DNA from: Sedimentisphaerales bacterium
Lineage (GTDB): Bacteria; Planctomycetota; Phycisphaerae; Sedimentisphaerales; Anaerobacaceae
Direction of reading: 5' to 3'
Length of the DNA stretch: 64,000 nt
NCBI GenBank assembly: GCA_016932835.1
Contig: JAFGCD010000067.1
Coordinates: 1-64,000 of the forward strand
This document shows positions 40,720 to 50,322 of this stretch, piece by piece. Below the pieces are notes generated by a model. That model was not told the origin of the DNA and searched no databases. It worked only from the letters and a program-made list of their open reading frames with translations. The position numbers were made by a program, and so were the translations under genes. Numbering within the stretch: the first letter of the stretch is position 1; every line of letters begins with the position of its first letter.

Positions 40720-43700
40720 CTATGGCTTCGATAGCCATGTCCTGGCAAGTCTTCCGAGATCGCTGATATCGACGCTTCCATCGCCATTCAAATCGGCACC
40801 TTCGCACCATTTGTTTTTCGGCTTACAGCCCGAAGACGACCAGCGCTGCACAAGAAATGCGTAATCGACAAAATCTATGTCCCCGTCGGGCTCAAAGTCC
40901 GGTGTGCCGTGAACTGCTATTGTGAAATCAGTAGTGTGGTCAACGTTCGCCCAGACAAATCCTTCTCCGTCCTCGGTATTCCAGTACACGCCGTAATCGC
41001 CCAGCAGTCGATTGCTCAGTGTCGCCAGTGAAGGTGGCGTAGTTTCCTGATATCGCATCGCGTTAGGGTCATTGGCCGTATTGCCATTCACTGCCAGATC
41101 AAGACTCTCACTGTTCACGTCGTAGTACATAAGATCCACATCCAGCAACGGGTCTTCTCCATGAAGGTCCTCATCTGTGAATGGGATAACGATAGTCGAG
41201 AAGAAATCACCATCTTCCGCTGATGTCTCAACCTGGACGGTCCGCCCGACTGCCTCAAAAACACCTACCGAAGGTTCCGGATTACTTGTGATTTCGACAA
41301 CTGTTATATCCACATCATTCGGGCCTTCCTTGTTTTCGAAGACTATAATAGTCTCATCGTTTGGGTCATCCTCACCGCCCCCGGGATTAAGGGTTACAGA
41401 TTCGCCTACTGCGATATCAGCCTCCCCGTCCCAGATTATCTCATCGATACCAATATCCACTATTGTACTGCTGCCGACATCGTAATCCCCGTCAATTACC
41501 CTTGTATCGCCGTCAAGGTCCCATGGAACCGGCTCGGATGTGTTAGCATCCCCATCAACATCCCCAAGGTCAGCCAGGATTGCGTTATTGTCGCCGGTAT
41601 CGATACAGGGTGAACCCGGGAGAATGTGCAGGTCGCCAAAATCGTCATTGAGGTCGTCCCCCCAGCCATCCCCGCCGTTGTTGGGCTCTCGTACAAAGTG
41701 GGGGTCGGCATTCAAATTCGCGGCGCCCCATGTCACGCTGTTGCATGGGTCGTAAATGTTCAGTTGGCCACTTTTGACATCACAATGGTTAACATCCATC
41801 AGTATTGAATCAAAGGCTGCTATCTCATTTCCATCCGGCGCCGTATTATCCCAGAGAATGCAATTGGCAACACTCAGAATTCCCGAAGAGCCGTATATAG
41901 CGCCACCTTCGAACGAAGCCTCATTTGCGCTAAGCGTGCAGTTAACGAGTACCCCGGCGCTGTCAAGCGTACTTGCTGCACCTCCCGACTCTGCCGTGTT
42001 GCCGACAAAGAGACAGTTTGAGACGGTTGTTTGGCCCTCGCAGTCGCATATAGCGCCTCCGGTGAGCCCGGCCCGGTTGCCTCTGAACTTACAGTTGGCT
42101 GCGGTCAGAGTACCTGCGTTATACAGTGCACCGCCATTGATGCTTGCGGCATTCTTCGAGAAGGCGCATCTGACGATTGCCGCGGTTCCATTACTGTCAT
42201 TGTGCAACCCGGCGCCGTATTCAGCTGTGTTATCTTCAATAGTGCAATTTGAGATACGCGTAATGCCGCTGTTGAGAATGCCGCCGCCACAGTCGTCGGG
42301 ATAAAGACCGTTCGCATCACCACCGGAAATTACAAAACCGTCGATAACGGTGTTGGCATCCTCCTCGCCGATAACCACCACGTGGAAGCTGTTGTCGCCG
42401 GTTTCATTGGGATCGCCTATATTGCCGCTGAGTGTCGTTCTGTGCTTCTTTGGATTACGTTTCGACCATGAGCCGCCTCCGCTCGGAAATCCGCCGTAAA
42501 TTCGTACACCGTCGAGCAGTTCAAAAGCAAGCGACCTCTGCTCGGTTCCGAAGGGAGCCGACGAATTGGAGTCGGGCGTGTATGTGCCCTTGGCCACCCA
42601 AATCTCATCACCGCACAAAGCCATATCCAACGCATCCTGCAAATAAGCAAAAGCGTCGGCCCAGGTTGAACCGTCACAGCCTCCTGTTGCATTGGCATCC
42701 ACATACAATACTATGGGGTCGTATTCCAGAATCATTCCTGGATTACCTGCTTCGATCTGGGGCAGCCAAGTGCCGCGGCTAATCGGATTCAATGTGTTGT
42801 CTCTGAGATTTAGATAAGTCAGATTACCAAGTCCCGCTAGCGATGAGATATCTGTGATCTGATTACCTTGTAAGTTGACCACGTTCAGATTTGTCAGTGC
42901 CGACAGCGAGGAAATGTCCTGGATTTGATTATTCTCAAGGTGCAATTCCGTTATGTTCTTGGCGTGTTCAAGTCCCAGCAAGTCAGTAACAGCAAGATCA
43001 TTGGCATCAAGTATATTCAGGTTAAGCATGTTGTCTGCGTCCAAGACCAGGACACCAAGTTCTGTTTTTATGGCCTCCTTAAGATTCTGATCGGCGACCA
43101 GGAACGGACTAAGGCAAATGTCGTCGAAGTAAACCTGACCGAACATCCCCGGGGTTGGATGGTTGTCTCTGTTGCCGAAGCCAATACAAATACTCCTGAT
43201 GTTTGCCAGGTCTACCCCGGCATCTCCGAATTTTCTAAGGTCGATCTCCCACATCTGCCATGTTTGCAGCAGCGGGGCATTAGGATCTTCATGACTGACT
43301 GTTGCGATCTTAGTGCTATTGTCTTCGACCACCACGTACATCTGCTCTGGAAAGTTGCCCGGCTGCGACACGCCTATGTTTCTTATTTCCCAGTCGCCCG
43401 TTACGTCTCCGGTAAAGCTGACATCTGAAAACCCAGCGGTGCACATCGCGGCACTGTTATGGCTTGTCAGCGCAAGGCCGATATACACATCCGAATTCAT
43501 TGGTATGGCAACCGACGAGGGGTCATCATCAGGATCGTCTATGCTATTCCAGGTCGCCCCATCAGCAGAATGCTCCGCGGTGATCATGTTGCCTGTGCGC
43601 GTAAGCCTGATCCAATGCGGCGCAAGGATATCGCTTTCCTGTGTGAATTCACTAAGCCCGCCTTCGATAGGACGCCGATGGAAACCCATCCCCATGGCTG

Positions 43701-46700
43701 GTGTGACAAGCGCCATGCCGTGAACAGAGCTCGCGTCCAGCGTATTGCGAATCATCACCCCCGCTTTGGCCCAGTCACTTGTCTCCGTAACGCTGAGTAC
43801 TCTGGCTGTTATACTGCCGTCACCCGAAAGTCGCTTATAGGCATAACGGAACTCATCATGATATGGCGGGCCATTCCAAGGCACATCCCAGATATCTTCA
43901 CCTGCCGCCGTCATGGTGTAGGTTCCGGCTGGAGACTCCGTAAATGGCAAGGGATATCCTCTGAACCAGATATTGAGTGCCTTAACATTCTCGACAGTCC
44001 AGTCCTGAGGCGCTTCAAATGTGCGTACAGCCTCTGAATAGTAGTCCAGGCCGGAACTGCCAAGCCAGTTCGCTCCAAAGTTTTCATAACTGAAAACCAT
44101 CGACCCAATCCCCGAGTGGACCGCAGGTATCAACGAAACGCCGCCGGAGCGGTCGCCTACAACCGCTCCAGTGTTATTACCTGGGAAGCCGGGATAAGGG
44201 TCATCCCAGCCGACGCCATCCCACCACGTGTACCATATACTGCCGCCGGCCAGTCCCGGCGTATTGGCGTCACCGTAAGACTCCATGTCATCCACAACAA
44301 GGAACTCGTGAATCGTGAAGCTCCAGACACGGCCTCTCCAGACGTTAGGGCCGCTGATTTCATCTATCCGCCAGTAATAGGTTTTACCTTTGACAAGGCC
44401 GCTGACAGAGTAAGTGCTGCCGGACTGACGGGCCTTGTAGACATTGTCAGGCCCCATCGGGTCTGAACTGGTTGCACTGTTCACATCCTCGAAGTTGTCG
44501 GAGAAATACACGTCGTGAACATCTGCAGAAGCCCCCGCTTCCCATTCAAGATTTACAGTCTGGGCTTCGGTAACGCCACAATCGACGGGGCTCGGATTAG
44601 CCGCCCACACAGGTAAGTATGGCTTGAGATGGTAGCCCGGAATAATCTCCCGGACGCCGCCACTGTCGGGGCCTTCCCATGCTACAGCTATATTGTCTCC
44701 ACCCTCATGATCCTTCATAAAGGCGGCAATGTAATATTGGTGGCCGGCTTCAAGGTGGATTGGTGCGGAAGGGGTCACATCCGGATCATCAAAGTCGCCA
44801 GGATTCGTCCATGCGGCAACATCAGAAATCAGCGTCGCGTTGTCGGAATATGAATCTGTGCTCAGCCACAATTCTCCGTTATCGTCGCTGGCAATCCAGA
44901 ACTTATATTCGCCCGTCTGCGTCACACACAGCCAGCCATGCAGTCGACTGCCGTACCAGTCAGCCCAGTTCGTCGGCCCTTGAAAGCTGGTTACTTCCTC
45001 GCTGCCGCTGGGATTCTCTGGATAATTGGGGTCACCCGTCAGATCAGCCACCGCCACGCCGCCGATCCCATACCACCATTCGCGCAGGATTGTGCCGGAG
45101 CCTGGAATAGTAGTCTCGAAACTCCATAGATCGCCTCTCCAGACTTCCGAAGGATGGGCATCGTTAACCTCATCGACTCGCCAGTAGTACGTCCGGCCTG
45201 GCCCTATCCCTTCGTATGTGCAGCTATTTGGCTCATATCGGCCCTGGTATATACCGGTCATATCGGACGTGTTGGCATCCGCTACAGCGTTTGGGTCGGT
45301 CCCCAAGTACACGTCGTGTTGAGCCGACGCGTCACCTGGAGACCACGTAAGAGCTATGCTCGTCTCCGGATCAACTGACGAACCGAAGGCTGGATATGGA
45401 TTCCAGGCGATATTGAGAATATCTGCATCAACCTCTTTGACAATATCTTCAACTTCGGCCTGAGTAAGCGCCTTGTTAAAAAGACGCAGATCTTCGATGA
45501 TGCCGTCGAAGCAGAATCCGTCCGCATATCCCCACCATCCTATGATGAATTCTTTGTTCGCCGTGTTCATTATTGCAGAGTAATCTGTGAGATACCGTCC
45601 ATTTGCATATATCGTTGATACATTGCCGTCATAGACATGAGCGAAATGTACCCATACATTGTGGGATGGATATATGAAATCGTGGTCGTGTTCAAGCCCA
45701 TAGCCCTGGACTCGCCACGTATCTTCCGGGGATAGGGTTCTCAAACAGAATTCCTCCCCTGGACCGGGGCTCGCTCCCATGTTGTATATACCGGCTTCAT
45801 TGAAGCTGCGGGTATAGACCCAAACAGTTACTGATCGCGGTTTGTTGCCGTCCATACCAACATCGGCAGGCATTATGTTTGTCGTGACTATGTCGTCTTC
45901 ACCATCCAAGTCGAGTGCGCTGCCGTCAACTCCAATTGTCCATTGGGGGCTGCCACGTAAGATACCATGATTGTCGTGGCCGGACCAATCCGCGAATGTA
46001 TCATCAAATTTCCACCATCCGATGAGATTTGGATCACTTGCAGTTATTTCCGGAGCAACCGTGAATGCCCAAATATCACCTCGCCAGATGCTCGGTTCGT
46101 TGACTTCGTCGATGCGCCAGTAATAGGTCTTGCCTTGGACAAGGTCACTGATAGAGTAAGTATTGCCGGATTGACGGGCTTTGTAGATATTGCCGGACCC
46201 CATTGGATCTGAACTGGTTGCGCTGTTTACATCCTCGAAGTTATCGGAGAAATACACGTCGTGAAAACCTGCGTAAGCCCCTGGGTCCCACTCAAGATCC
46301 ACAAAAGGATTGGAGATCACACTCCAGTTACCCGGAATAGGGTCTTCGGCAGCCCAAACCACATTGTCGAATGTAGCTTCAACCAGATCGTCATTCTCAG
46401 GACCGCCATTAGTGTGGGCCGTAAGACACAAACCAATATAGACATTTGTAGCCATATTTACGGTGACTATCGGGCCTTGTCGTGTCCAGGTGCCGGGACG
46501 TCCGTCGACATCCGGCGCATGCCAGCCTATGAAACGGCTGCCATCTCGCTGCACACGCACCCAGTATGGAAGAGTCACGGTGTTTATGTCTGAGTTCGTG
46601 CCTATCGATTCGTCACCAGTATTAAGACGTCTGCCCAAATGAATGCGCCTGGAGCCTGATATTGTCATTGCTACGTGTCTAGATCTTGGATTGAGCGTCT

Positions 46701-48270
46701 CCCGAATCATTACTCCTCCCCTGCTCCATTCGTTTAGGAAGTAGGTAGGTAGTGGTCCGTGACTTACCACGCGCGCGGTTATCATGCCGTCGCCGGACAA
46801 CGGCTTATGCACGAAATGAAAACCGTCCGCAGTGTTCCATATATCGCTTCCGCTGGCCTGGACTTCAAACGTTCCGCCTGCCTCGACGGCACTGCCCCCT
46901 GTAGGGATGCCGATATCCTGGTTGGACCATCCCGTCGGCAGCGCAGGCGAAGCGACAGTGAAGCTCCAGACATTGCCCTTGGCGGAATTGGAATCACCTA
47001 TTTCGTCGATGCGCCAGTAGTAAGTAGTCAACAAAGTGAGCGGGCCGGGATCATATGATGTCAGCGAGTAATTCCCTTTGTATTCCGAAGAGGTCGTCGT
47101 GGCGTTATAAACATTAGCCTCATCTGTGCCAAAGTACACATCGTGGCCATTTGTCGAATCCCAACCGGCGTTCCAGCTTATATTCGAGTCCAGAGATACA
47201 ACATAGGAGTTATCAGGTGGCTCGGGATTGTTGGCTTTCGCCGGTGCAGTTGTGAACGTCCAGACGTCACCCTTCCATATCTCCACACCGTTCACTTCAT
47301 CAATCCGCCAAAAGTACGTGGTTTCCGGCAAACGTGGACTGGGAGCATTCGTGTCAGGCATGAATGAATTACTGTCCAGCGTCTGCTCGCCCATATACTC
47401 TGGCGAAATCGTCGTTGCGTCCGTCAATGCTGTCTGACTGGTCCCGTAGTATATTCGATGTGATGCGGCTTCTGCTCCAGCCTCCCATGTAAGTTCGCCG
47501 CCATTGTACGACTTGTCAACATTTTGTGAACTGTCGCTTGGTTCGGGTCGTGTAGCCTCGAATGCTCCTGGCTCAATAATACCTGACCACTCGACATTGT
47601 CAAAGGTGGCTTCGACTAAGTCATCATCTACGGGGCCCATTAGTGTATGTGCCGTGACAGCCAAGCCAACGTAAACATTAGTATTCATCGTAATAGTCAC
47701 CGATGAAGGGTAACCCGGACTGTATATCTCGTCCCAGTTCATCCCGTCGGCAGACTGTTCTGCCGTGAGCGTGTCCCCACTGCGTCTCAATCTGATCCAA
47801 TGCGGCACGGCGGATAAGACGTCTTGTTCTTGTGTGCCTACACTCGAACCGCCTGTGTTAGGGCGATAATGAAACCCAACTCCCCTCCCCGGCGTCATCA
47901 GAACCATTCCATGTTTCGAGTCTGGATCAAGTGTCTCGCGAATCATTATTCCCGCTTTCGCCCATCCGTTGATCTGAAATGGTGGAACGGGATAAAGATC
48001 CACCACACGTGCGGTCATGGTCCCATCACCTTGTAGTTCTTTCCAGACAAAGTGAAACTCGTCGGAGCTGTCCCATATGTCGGCCCCTCCACCCGTCACC
48101 GTGTACACGCCGCCACTCTCGGAAGCACTGCCGCTCACACTGGGACTTCCAATATCACCATTCCACCAACCGTCGAGAGCCGCTGAAGCGTATTCTGAAA
48201 TGCCCAGCACTAAGACCACTGCAAACGCTAAGATGATCTGCTCTATTCTCGATGTGCTCGCCACGCCCAT
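40720..48270 (-). CDS. Giant secreted multidomain protein with dockerin end
   Basis: The start at 48270 is chosen because GGAGG lies 8 nt upstream and the signal peptide ('IEQIILAFAVVLVLGISEYA') follows; GTG 48285 and ATG 48276 overlap that site. The product has about 2,516 residues. Domains in order, approximate: a concanavalin-like module with 'SADGMNWDEI' (30-240); Fn3-like repeats ending 'TTYYWRIDE' (several, 250-440); a second such module (445-645); LamG (745-955); PA14 (1055-1220); a third concanavalin-like module (1440-1625); LRRs capped by 'VADQNLKEAI' (1720-1850); a right-handed beta helix of PMP-like repeats ('CTIEDNTAEYGAGLHNDS', 1855-2275); two dockerin EF-hands at the end ('DLNGDGSVDISDLGRLARTW'). 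It is probably an adhesive, carbohydrate-binding surface or extracellular protein. No catalytic site is evident. Confidence 0.9.
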   Translation of the reverse strand: MGVASTSRIEQIILAFAVVLVLGISEYASAALDGWWNGDIGSPSVSGSASESGGVYTVTGGGADIWDSSDEFHFVWKELQGDGTMTARVVDLYPVPPFQINGWAKAGIMIRETLDPDSKHGMVLMTPGRGVGFHYRPNTGGSSVGTQEQDVLSAVPHWIRLRRSGDTLTAEQSADGMNWDEIYSPGYPSSVTITMNTNVYVGLAVTAHTLMGPVDDDLVEATFDNVEWSGIIEPGAFEATRPEPSDSSQNVDKSYNGGELTWEAGAEAASHRIYYGTSQTALTDATTISPEYMGEQTLDSNSFMPDTNAPSPRLPETTYFWRIDEVNGVEIWKGDVWTFTTAPAKANNPEPPDNSYVVSLDSNISWNAGWDSTNGHDVYFGTDEANVYNATTTSSEYKGNYSLTSYDPGPLTLLTTYYWRIDEIGDSNSAKGNVWSFTVASPALPTGWSNQDIGIPTGGSAVEAGGTFEVQASGSDIWNTADGFHFVHKPLSGDGMITARVVSHGPLPTYFLNEWSRGGVMIRETLNPRSRHVAMTISGSRRIHLGRRLNTGDESIGTNSDINTVTLPYWVRVQRDGSRFIGWHAPDVDGRPGTWTRQGPIVTVNMATNVYIGLCLTAHTNGGPENDDLVEATFDNVVWAAEDPIPGNWSVISNPFVDLEWDPGAYAGFHDVYFSDNFEDVNSATSSDPMGSGNIYKARQSGNTYSISDLVQGKTYYWRIDEVNEPSIWRGDIWAFTVAPEITASDPNLIGWWKFDDTFADWSGHDNHGILRGSPQWTIGVDGSALDLDGEDDIVTTNIMPADVGMDGNKPRSVTVWVYTRSFNEAGIYNMGASPGPGEEFCLRTLSPEDTWRVQGYGLEHDHDFIYPSHNVWVHFAHVYDGNVSTIYANGRYLTDYSAIMNTANKEFIIGWWGYADGFCFDGIIEDLRLFNKALTQAEVEDIVKEVDADILNIAWNPYPAFGSSVDPETSIALTWSPGDASAQHDVYLGTDPNAVADANTSDMTGIYQGRYEPNSCTYEGIGPGRTYYWRVDEVNDAHPSEVWRGDLWSFETTIPGSGTILREWWYGIGGVAVADLTGDPNYPENPSGSEEVTSFQGPTNWADWYGSRLHGWLCVTQTGEYKFWIASDDNGELWLSTDSYSDNATLISDVAAWTNPGDFDDPDVTPSAPIHLEAGHQYYIAAFMKDHEGGDNIAVAWEGPDSGGVREIIPGYHLKPYLPVWAANPSPVDCGVTEAQTVNLEWEAGASADVHDVYFSDNFEDVNSATSSDPMGPDNVYKARQSGSTYSVSGLVKGKTYYWRIDEISGPNVWRGRVWSFTIHEFLVVDDMESYGDANTPGLAGGSIWYTWWDGVGWDDPYPGFPGNNTGAVVGDRSGGVSLIPAVHSGIGSMVFSYENFGANWLGSSGLDYYSEAVRTFEAPQDWTVENVKALNIWFRGYPLPFTESPAGTYTMTAAGEDIWDVPWNGPPYHDEFRYAYKRLSGDGSITARVLSVTETSDWAKAGVMIRNTLDASSVHGMALVTPAMGMGFHRRPIEGGLSEFTQESDILAPHWIRLTRTGNMITAEHSADGATWNSIDDPDDDPSSVAIPMNSDVYIGLALTSHNSAAMCTAGFSDVSFTGDVTGDWEIRNIGVSQPGNFPEQMYVVVEDNSTKIATVSHEDPNAPLLQTWQMWEIDLRKFGDAGVDLANIRSICIGFGNRDNHPTPGMFGQVYFDDICLSPFLVADQNLKEAIKTELGVLVLDADNMLNLNILDANDLAVTDLLGLEHAKNITELHLENNQIQDISSLSALTNLNVVNLQGNQITDISSLAGLGNLTYLNLRDNTLNPISRGTWLPQIEAGNPGMILEYDPIVLYVDANATGGCDGSTWADAFAYLQDALDMALCGDEIWVAKGTYTPDSNSSAPFGTEQRSLAFELLDGVRIYGGFPSGGGSWSKRNPKKHRTTLSGNIGDPNETGDNSFHVVVIGEEDANTVIDGFVISGGDANGLYPDDCGGGILNSGITRISNCTIEDNTAEYGAGLHNDSNGTAAIVRCAFSKNAASINGGALYNAGTLTAANCKFRGNRAGLTGGAICDCEGQTTVSNCLFVGNTAESGGAASTLDSAGVLVNCTLSANEASFEGGAIYGSSGILSVANCILWDNTAPDGNEIAAFDSILMDVNHCDVKSGQLNIYDPCNSVTWGAANLNADPHFVREPNNGGDGWGDDLNDDFGDLHILPGSPCIDTGDNNAILADLGDVDGDANTSEPVPWDLDGDTRVIDGDYDVGSSTIVDIGIDEIIWDGEADIAVGESVTLNPGGGEDDPNDETIIVFENKEGPNDVDITVVEITSNPEPSVGVFEAVGRTVQVETSAEDGDFFSTIVIPFTDEDLHGEDPLLDVDLMYYDVNSESLDLAVNGNTANDPNAMRYQETTPPSLATLSNRLLGDYGVYWNTEDGEGFVWANVDHTTDFTIAVHGTPDFEPDGDIDFVDYAFLVQRWSSSGCKPKNKWCEGADLNGDGSVDISDLGRLARTWLSKP

Positions 48271-48384
48271 AGCCATATCCTCCACCCCCAGTCACAAGCC
48301 GCAGAACTTCGGCCTATTCATTCAGCACAATACATGTCAGAAACTCAAAGACGCACCTGCCCGCTGCAGGACGGCTAATAATAT

Positions 48385-48413
48385 ATGCTACTATAATCGA
48401 GGTGAGTTGTCAA
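48385..48413 (-). promoter_or_regulatory. Promoter of the giant gene
   Basis: On the minus strand TTGACA (plus 48408-48413) and TAGCAT (plus 48385-48390) are exactly 17 bp apart. The leader is about 108 nt. Confidence 0.65.
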
Positions 48414-48654
48414 TTATGATTGTGTAAAGATTAGCCGTTAAAACAGCTTTTTGTGTGTAATTCCGCAGTTTCGTCAGTTGGTGTGTCGCCTTTTTAGAGG
48501 GTATCACCTGTCTGGGCGGGGGTCAAATCAAAAAACATCTCCGCCGGGCCGGCTATTTACTCATCTCTCGTCACTCGTCCTTCGTTTCCCATCTCTGCGT
48601 CCTTCCTGTCCCTCAGGGATGCGTTCTTTGTGGTAAATACTTTCCCCTCGCTTT
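48414..48654. other. Spacer without gene; contains repeat copy
   Basis: No gene is visible. 48599-48621 is the inverted partner of the 23-bp repeat at 194-216, next to words such as 'actcgtccttcg' that also mirror the left-end spacer. No convincing terminator for either neighbouring gene was found. Confidence 0.5.
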
Positions 48655-49530
48655 TCAAAAGACTATTGCTGCGTAGCCGACGCTTTCCTGGCCTGCGGTG
48701 TTCATCTTCTCCAGCATTACCTTGCTGCTGCTGGTATGCGCCAGCAGCGTTCCTGCTTTGGCGCCGAGTTTCTTTGCCGCCGCGATTGTCGCCGCCGCGG
48801 CGCCCGCGCCGCATGCGTTGCAGTTTTCCGCGGCGTCGGCGAGCAGGCCTCTGGCGTCGAGCTTGAGCGCCAGGTCGATGAACTTTCGGTCGTTTACGGT
48901 TTCGGCCCACCGCAGGGCCGCCTTGCCGACGCCCATCGGCGTGAATCCGTACCTCGGGCCGTAATGCGTCAGGTCGGTCGAGCCGATGCAGACGATCTTT
49001 TTGTTTTCGGCGCCGGCGATGATGTCACCGACTGTCTCGCCGAGCGCAAGGGCATATTCCCTCGGCGGTACGAGGATCGGCAGTATCTTCGCGCCGGGGA
49101 AGAGATTCTGTATGAAGGGGATCTGCACTTCGATGCTGTGCTCGCCGGCGTGCGCTTCGCGATTGGCGGCGGCCTTGCCGGTCTTGACGACGGCCTCGGC
49201 CAATTCGTCATCGACGACGGTCTCTCCGAGCGGACTAAGCCAGGTGCTCATCCCGCAGACGGCCGGCAGTTCGCCGAAGAAGCCGTGGGCGGCGCCGAAG
49301 ATTACGAAGGTATTTACTTTCTCATGCTGCTGCTTGACGGCTGCGAAGACCTGTGCCGCAAGTGCTCCGCTGAACGTCCAGCCGGCGTGCGGGACGATGC
49401 CGGCGACTATCGTCGCGGGCAGGGATTCGTAGGGGGCGATTGCCGCCAGAAATTCATGTATCTCCGAAATGCACGAATCGTGCTGGCCCGGATAGAATTG
49501 ACCTGCGACTACGGGTTTTCTTGTTTGCAT
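48655..49530 (-). CDS. amrB: AmmeMemoRadiSam system protein B (MEMO1 family)
   Basis: The ATG at 49530 is preceded by 'gtaggtgg'; a GTG at 49539 overlaps that site. The 291-residue protein belongs to the MEMO1 family: 'RKPVVAGQFYPGQ', 'GIVPHAGWTFSGALAAQVF', 'IFGAAHGFF', 'HAGEHSIEVQIPFIQNLFPG' and 'CIGSTDLTHYGPRYGFTP' carry the conserved His and Asp metal ligands. In bacteria it goes with an AMMECR1 protein and a radical SAM enzyme; neither is in this window. Its activity is unsettled. It is divergent from purE with 101 bp between starts. Confidence 0.95.
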   Translation of the reverse strand: MQTRKPVVAGQFYPGQHDSCISEIHEFLAAIAPYESLPATIVAGIVPHAGWTFSGALAAQVFAAVKQQHEKVNTFVIFGAAHGFFGELPAVCGMSTWLSPLGETVVDDELAEAVVKTGKAAANREAHAGEHSIEVQIPFIQNLFPGAKILPILVPPREYALALGETVGDIIAGAENKKIVCIGSTDLTHYGPRYGFTPMGVGKAALRWAETVNDRKFIDLALKLDARGLLADAAENCNACGAGAAAATIAAAKKLGAKAGTLLAHTSSSKVMLEKMNTAGQESVGYAAIVF

Positions 49531-49631
49531 TTTGGCCACCTACTTCCTTGCATTTGCGGCGCGTAGCCGATACTATTACGGCGTAACTGCAAACTGCTGA
49601 TAATTATACTTATTTTGACGCGAGAAATCAA

Positions 49632-50135
49632 ATGGCTTCTGAAAAACAAAGTCCTGTAGCGGTTGTGATGGGTTCGGACAGCGATATGGCGATCATGACG
49701 GCGTGCGTCCAGCAGTTGGGCGAGTTTGGCGTCGAGCCGGTAGTGCGGATACTCTCGGCGCATCGAACGCCGGACGAGGCGGCCCAATTCGCGGATAACG
49801 CGCCGAAAAACGGGATCAAGGTGGTCATAGCGGCGGCTGGAATGGCCGCTCACCTGGCCGGGGCGCTGGCCGGTCGGCTGAGACTGCCTGTAATCGGCGT
49901 GCCGCTCGATTCCGGAGGAGGATTGGGCGGAATCGATTCGCTGCTCAGTACGGTGCAGATGCCGCCGGGCGTGCCTGTGGCCACGGTGGCAATCGGCAAG
50001 GCCGGCGCCAAAAACGCCGCGATCCTGGCGGTGCAGATACTGGCGCTGAGCGATGAGGCCCTGGCGAAAAAACTCGCGAATTTCAAGGATGCACAGCGCA
50101 AAAAAGTGATCGAAAAGGACGCGGGGATTCAGTAG
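49632..50135 (+). CDS. purE: N5-carboxyaminoimidazole ribonucleotide mutase
   Basis: The 167-residue enzyme acts in de novo purine synthesis, moving the carboxyl group to make CAIR. The class I signature is complete: 'VVMGSDSDMAIM' at residues 11-22, 'RILSAHRTPDEA', 'IAAAGMAAHLAGALAGR', 'PLDSGGGLGGIDSLLSTVQM' and 'PPGVPVATVAIGKAGAKNAA'. Two Gly replace parts of the usual 'SALGLDS' region. No purK is adjacent. The ribosome binding site 'cgcgag' is weak. Confidence 0.95.
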   Translation: MASEKQSPVAVVMGSDSDMAIMTACVQQLGEFGVEPVVRILSAHRTPDEAAQFADNAPKNGIKVVIAAAGMAAHLAGALAGRLRLPVIGVPLDSGGGLGGIDSLLSTVQMPPGVPVATVAIGKAGAKNAAILAVQILALSDEALAKKLANFKDAQRKKVIEKDAGIQ

Positions 50136-50322
50136 GAGGGGGTAGGGGACCGGAAAAGCATGCCGGAGAAAGGCTGCGTCAAAGCCTGCGCCGCCCCAGG
50201 TTGCGTTCAATTCGATTCGGTGCGAAGACTTGTCAAAGAGCCGGTACGGCCGTTAGCGAAAAATTGTCGTGTCCCCCCGAAGGGCTTGGGTAGCTGTGTT
50301 GCGATTCAGTGGAGATAGAAAT

